From: Micromonospora rhizosphaerae
GTDB taxonomy: Bacteria > Actinomycetota > Actinomycetes > Mycobacteriales > Micromonosporaceae
Assembly (NCBI RefSeq): GCF_900091465.1
Contig: NZ_FMHV01000002.1
Location: 5,332,001-5,396,000, forward strand
DNA: 64,000 nt
Reading direction: 5' to 3'
Under the pieces are notes generated by a model that made no database searches, was not told the origin of the DNA, and worked only from the letters and a program-made list of their open reading frames with translations. How positions within the stretch are numbered: the stretch's first letter is position 1; each line of letters opens with the position of its first letter. A program made the position numbers and the translations under genes. Below, piece after piece: positions 61,269 through 64,000 of this stretch.

Positions 61269-63415
61269 CCGCGGTCGCCGGGTACCCGGACACCCTCGCC
61301 CACCTGGCCGACGAGCTGCGCCGGCTGGACCTGACGATCCGGCGTCGGCTGGCCACCGCGGTCCTGCTCAACGACCTGGCGCCGCAGGGCCAGACGGCGC
61401 GGACCGTCTACATCACCCGCGACGAGGTGGAGTGGCTGCTGGACACCGGCGGCCCGCCCGAGCCGGCCACGCCGGAGCTGGACGAGGTCCTCGACCAGGT
61501 GTCCGCGGTGATCGCGGCCCGGGTGCGCGCCGGGCTGGCCGCCGGGGCTTCGCTGGCCCTGCCCCGGCTGGGGCGGCTGTTCGGGTTGTCGGCCGACGAG
61601 CTGCGTGCCGTGGTGATCTGCCTCGCCCCGGAGCTGCGCCGCAAGTACGACCGGTTGTACGCCTACCTGCAGGACGACATGACCCGGAAGCGGCCCAGCG
61701 TCGATCTCGTGCTGGAGCTGCTGCATGACGGTGAACAGCAGCGGTGGCGGGGATTGCGGTCGTTCGACGATGGGGCGCGGTTGTTGCGCCTGGGGATCCT
61801 GCGGGTGGTGCCGGATCCGGCCAGCCCATCCGGGTCGTCGGGCCTGGGCCGGTTCCTGACCATGGATCCGCGGATCTGCCGGCATCTGCTCGGCAGTGCC
61901 GAGCAGGAGATCGACGCCCGGCTGACCGGGGTGGCGAGCCTGGCGAGTCCCGCCGGCTCGGGGTCGGCGGCTCCGGTGGCGGCTGCCGGGCTGGCCCGGC
62001 TGGCCGCACGGCATCGGATCACGGCCGACGAGCCCGGCCCGGCACTGGTGTTCGTCCTGCACGGGCCGCCCGACACCGGACGCCGCGACCTGGCCCGGCA
62101 GGCGAGCGCCGAGCTCGGCCTCGGCCTGCTGACCGTGGACGCGGCCGCCGCCTCGGCCGACCTGATCACCGTCGCCGTCCGTGAGGCCCGCCTGTGCCGC
62201 GCCGCGTTCTGCCTGGCCGGCCTGGACACGACCACCGAGGGCAGTCGGCCGCTGCTCACCGCGCTCGCGGGCGCCCTGCGCGACATGGGCGGCCTCGCCT
62301 TCGTCACCACCACCGAGCCCTGGCGCGACAGCACGGCCTTCGGTGACGTACCCGTGCACGAGGTCGCCCTGACACCGCCGGACGTGCCGCACAGCACCGC
62401 ACTGTGGACCGGCGCCCTGACCGGCCGTACCCCCGACCCGCAGCCCTGGGCGCGTGAGCTGGCCGAACGGTTCCGGCTCGGCCCGGCCGCGATCCGGGCG
62501 GCCGCGGCGGCCGCCGACCGGCGCCAGCTGGCCGAGGCCGAGCCGCGGGCGCTGACGCTCGCCGACGTGTACGCGGCCTGCCGCGAGCGCTCCACCGGCC
62601 GCCTCGCCGATCTGGCCGTCGCGGTCCACCCGGCCTGCGGGTGGGACGACCTGGTGCTGCCCGAGCCGCAGCTGCGGATGCTACGCGACATCTGCGCGCA
62701 GGCCCGGCACCGGCAGCGGGTCTACGGCGGCTGGGGGTTCGGCACGCTCGGCGCCCGGGGCACCGGGGTGACCGCGCTGTTGGGCGGGCCGCCCGGCACC
62801 GGCAAGACGATGGCCGCCGAGGTGCTCGCCGCCGACCTGGGCCTGGACCTCTACCGGGTGGACCTGTCCGGGGTGGTCAGCAAGTACGTCGGGGAGACCG
62901 AGAAGAACCTGCGCCGGGTGTTCGCCGAGGCCCGCGGCGGCAACGCGATCCTGTTCTTCGACGAGGCGGACGCGCTGTTCGGCAAGCGTACCGAGGTGTC
63001 CGACGCGCACGACCGGTACGCGAACATCGAGACCAGCTACCTGTTGCAGCAGATGGAGCAGTACGACGGGGTGGTGCTGCTGGCCACCAACCTGCGGCAG
63101 AACCTGGACGACGCGTTCACCCGGCGGCTGCGGTTCGTCGTGGAGTTCCCGTTCCCGGACGCGGGCAGCCGAGCGCGGATCTGGCGTACCCATCTGCCGG
63201 CGGCCGCGCCGGTGGCCGCGGACGTCGACGCCGACGCGCTGGGCCGCGAGTTCGAGGTGGCCGGCGGGACGATCCGCAACATCGTGTTGAACGCGGCGTT
63301 CCTGGCGGCCGATGACGGGCAGGTAATCGACCGGCGGCACATCCTCGACGGCACCCGCCGCGAGTTCGAGAAGATCGGGCGGCTTTGGACCGAGCCGATG
63401 GGTGGCCAGCGATGA
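61265..63415 (+). CDS. eCIS AAA+ ATPase (Pvc15/Afp15-type)
   Basis: About 716 aa from GTG 61265. It has an N-terminal helical region (1-230), then a degenerate AAA module with 'FVLHGPPDTGRRDLARQASA' (Walker A lacking the Lys, near residue 262) and no clear Walker B. The active AAA module (about 460-690) has Walker A 'LGGPPGTGKTMAAEVLAADL' (near 505), Walker B 'AILFFDEADALFGKRTEV' (near 560), sensor 1 'VLLATNLRQNLDDAFTRRLR' with the Arg finger region, and 'GGTIRNIVLNAAFLAADD'. Such ATPases are universal in eCIS loci and are thought to assist assembly or cargo loading. Four-base overlaps on both sides show tight coupling. Confidence 0.95.
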   Translation: MTAVAGYPDTLAHLADELRRLDLTIRRRLATAVLLNDLAPQGQTARTVYITRDEVEWLLDTGGPPEPATPELDEVLDQVSAVIAARVRAGLAAGASLALPRLGRLFGLSADELRAVVICLAPELRRKYDRLYAYLQDDMTRKRPSVDLVLELLHDGEQQRWRGLRSFDDGARLLRLGILRVVPDPASPSGSSGLGRFLTMDPRICRHLLGSAEQEIDARLTGVASLASPAGSGSAAPVAAAGLARLAARHRITADEPGPALVFVLHGPPDTGRRDLARQASAELGLGLLTVDAAAASADLITVAVREARLCRAAFCLAGLDTTTEGSRPLLTALAGALRDMGGLAFVTTTEPWRDSTAFGDVPVHEVALTPPDVPHSTALWTGALTGRTPDPQPWARELAERFRLGPAAIRAAAAAADRRQLAEAEPRALTLADVYAACRERSTGRLADLAVAVHPACGWDDLVLPEPQLRMLRDICAQARHRQRVYGGWGFGTLGARGTGVTALLGGPPGTGKTMAAEVLAADLGLDLYRVDLSGVVSKYVGETEKNLRRVFAEARGGNAILFFDEADALFGKRTEVSDAHDRYANIETSYLLQQMEQYDGVVLLATNLRQNLDDAFTRRLRFVVEFPFPDAGSRARIWRTHLPAAAPVAADVDADALGREFEVAGGTIRNIVLNAAFLAADDGQVIDRRHILDGTRREFEKIGRLWTEPMGGQR

Positions 63416-64000
63416 GCGACGACCGGTTCACCCTGATGTCGCCGGGCCAGACCCGCAAGGCGTCGCCGCCGGTGCCGGCGCGGACGCCGCCGTCCGGGAC
63501 GAGCCGGGACCGGGCGCTGGGGAACTCGTTCCTCGCGAAGCCGGCGTACACCACGATCAGCATGGAGTTCGACGGCACCGACCTGATCGTGTACGGCGAC
63601 GGCACCGAGGTCTTCCGCACGTCCGCCCAGTCGGGACGGCCGGTGGTGCTGCGCGAGCAGGACGCGAAGGCGGCCGGGGCGAACCCGGTGACCGACACGT
63701 ACCTGAACGACAAGCGGTTCGTCGGAGTGAAGGACTACGGGCCGATCCCGGAGGGCACGTACACGTTCCGGCCGGCCGGCATCGAGCGGTTCGACTTCGG
63801 CGAGCGGATGAAACTCCAGCTCGGCGGGGTGTTCGGGGCCGGCGACGTGACCGTGCAGGGCCGCCGGATCCACGCCGGGGACTGGGGCACCGGCCGGATC
63901 GCGCTCACCCCGGGCGCGCTGCGGCAGGGCCCGTTCGGCGACGTCACCCAACGCGGCGGGTTCTTCCTGCACGGCGGCCTGCTGTCCGGCAGCTCCGGGT
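63412..64000 (+). CDS. Tlde1/L,D-transpeptidase-like protein, 3' end outside window
   Basis: The first 196 residues are seen. ATG 63412 overlaps the ATPase stop (ATGA). A disordered Pro-rich start (about 1-35) leads into a beta-rich domain: 'MEFDGTDLIVYGDGTEVFRT', 'DYGPIPEGTYTFRPAGIERF', 'RIHAGDWGTGRIALTPG' and 'RGGFFLHGGLLSGSSG'. The order 'IPEGxYxF ... GFFxHGG ... SGSSG' followed, presumably, by Cys is the pattern of DUF2778/Tlde1 and YkuD-type L,D-transpeptidase or carboxypeptidase folds acting on peptidoglycan. The catalytic Cys would fall just beyond the window. It could be an eCIS effector or a cell-wall enzyme for assembly or release. Confidence 0.7.
   Translation, partial: MSDDRFTLMSPGQTRKASPPVPARTPPSGTSRDRALGNSFLAKPAYTTISMEFDGTDLIVYGDGTEVFRTSAQSGRPVVLREQDAKAAGANPVTDTYLNDKRFVGVKDYGPIPEGTYTFRPAGIERFDFGERMKLQLGGVFGAGDVTVQGRRIHAGDWGTGRIALTPGALRQGPFGDVTQRGGFFLHGGLLSGSSG

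Noticed and set aside
1..64000. CRISPR arrays, tRNA or rRNA genes, polyketide or nonribosomal peptide synthase genes
   Set aside because: No regularly spaced repeats, cloverleaf or rRNA-like stretches, or carrier/condensation domain motifs were seen on reading both strands.

Overview
The window is high-GC DNA with GTG/TTG starts and many 4-base ATGA/GTGA gene overlaps. It also carries DUF4193, DUF5709, Cgl0158-type aldolase, Tat/lipoprotein export signals and an inositol operon without its own ABC ATPase. All of this points to an actinomycete chromosome, most likely Micromonosporaceae (Micromonospora, Salinispora or Actinoplanes relatives). I saw no rRNA, tRNA, CRISPR array or prophage head/packaging genes.

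Layout. 1-2.05 kb: the start of a PLP-dependent decarboxylase gene running off the left edge, an AraC regulator, and decayed IS701- and IS630-type transposase remnants. 2.2-5.3 kb: a large membrane protein with a GxSxG hydrolase motif and a helical hypothetical protein. 5.4-20.5 kb: a myo-inositol/sugar locus. A nine-gene minus-strand operon (DeoR regulator, GH4 glycosidase, iolE, iolC, Cgl0158-like aldolase, iolB, iolD, iolG, mmsA) ends at a perfect hairpin terminator. It is divergent from a plus-strand PfkB kinase, sugar-binding lipoprotein and two ABC permeases. Together these import a polyol or sugar and degrade inositol to acetyl-CoA and a triose phosphate.

20.5-31 kb: small housekeeping-like genes (a frameshifted DUF4240 gene, a 72-aa protein, DUF4193, a methyltransferase), an MMPL exporter divergent from a tandem-MarR regulator, an IS607-type element (internally deleted tnpA, frameshifted tnpB), a fused ferredoxin/CDGSH-like protein, a GNAT protein and DUF5709. 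31.3-37.3 kb: an overlapping three-gene set (small membrane protein, 229-aa protein, 1140-aa membrane-anchored WD40-like propeller) convergent with a membrane-anchored PQQ-type propeller. 37.6-40.4 kb: an esterase gene cleanly split by an IS427-type IS5-family element with a CTAG target duplication, then a PIG-L deacetylase.

40.7-49.5 kb: three secreted proteins (M14 carboxypeptidase, Tat-exported sugar isomerase-like TIM barrel, and a large ThuA/sorbosone-dehydrogenase/PKD protein) with SDR and TetR remnants between them. 49.8-51 kb: broken genes, including an NlpC/P60 remnant. 51-54.1 kb: a polytopic membrane protein with a patatin/cPLA2-like domain.

54.2-64 kb (right edge): the start of an extracellular contractile injection system (eCIS, phage-tail-like). 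It has an atypical LuxR response regulator, a stand-alone receiver-like protein, a small protein, sheath, tube, a Cys-pair baseplate/chaperone-like protein, a disordered Pro-rich protein containing a palindromic repeat, a DUF4255 protein, an AAA+ ATPase and a truncated L,D-transpeptidase/Tlde1-like protein. The cluster continues beyond the window.
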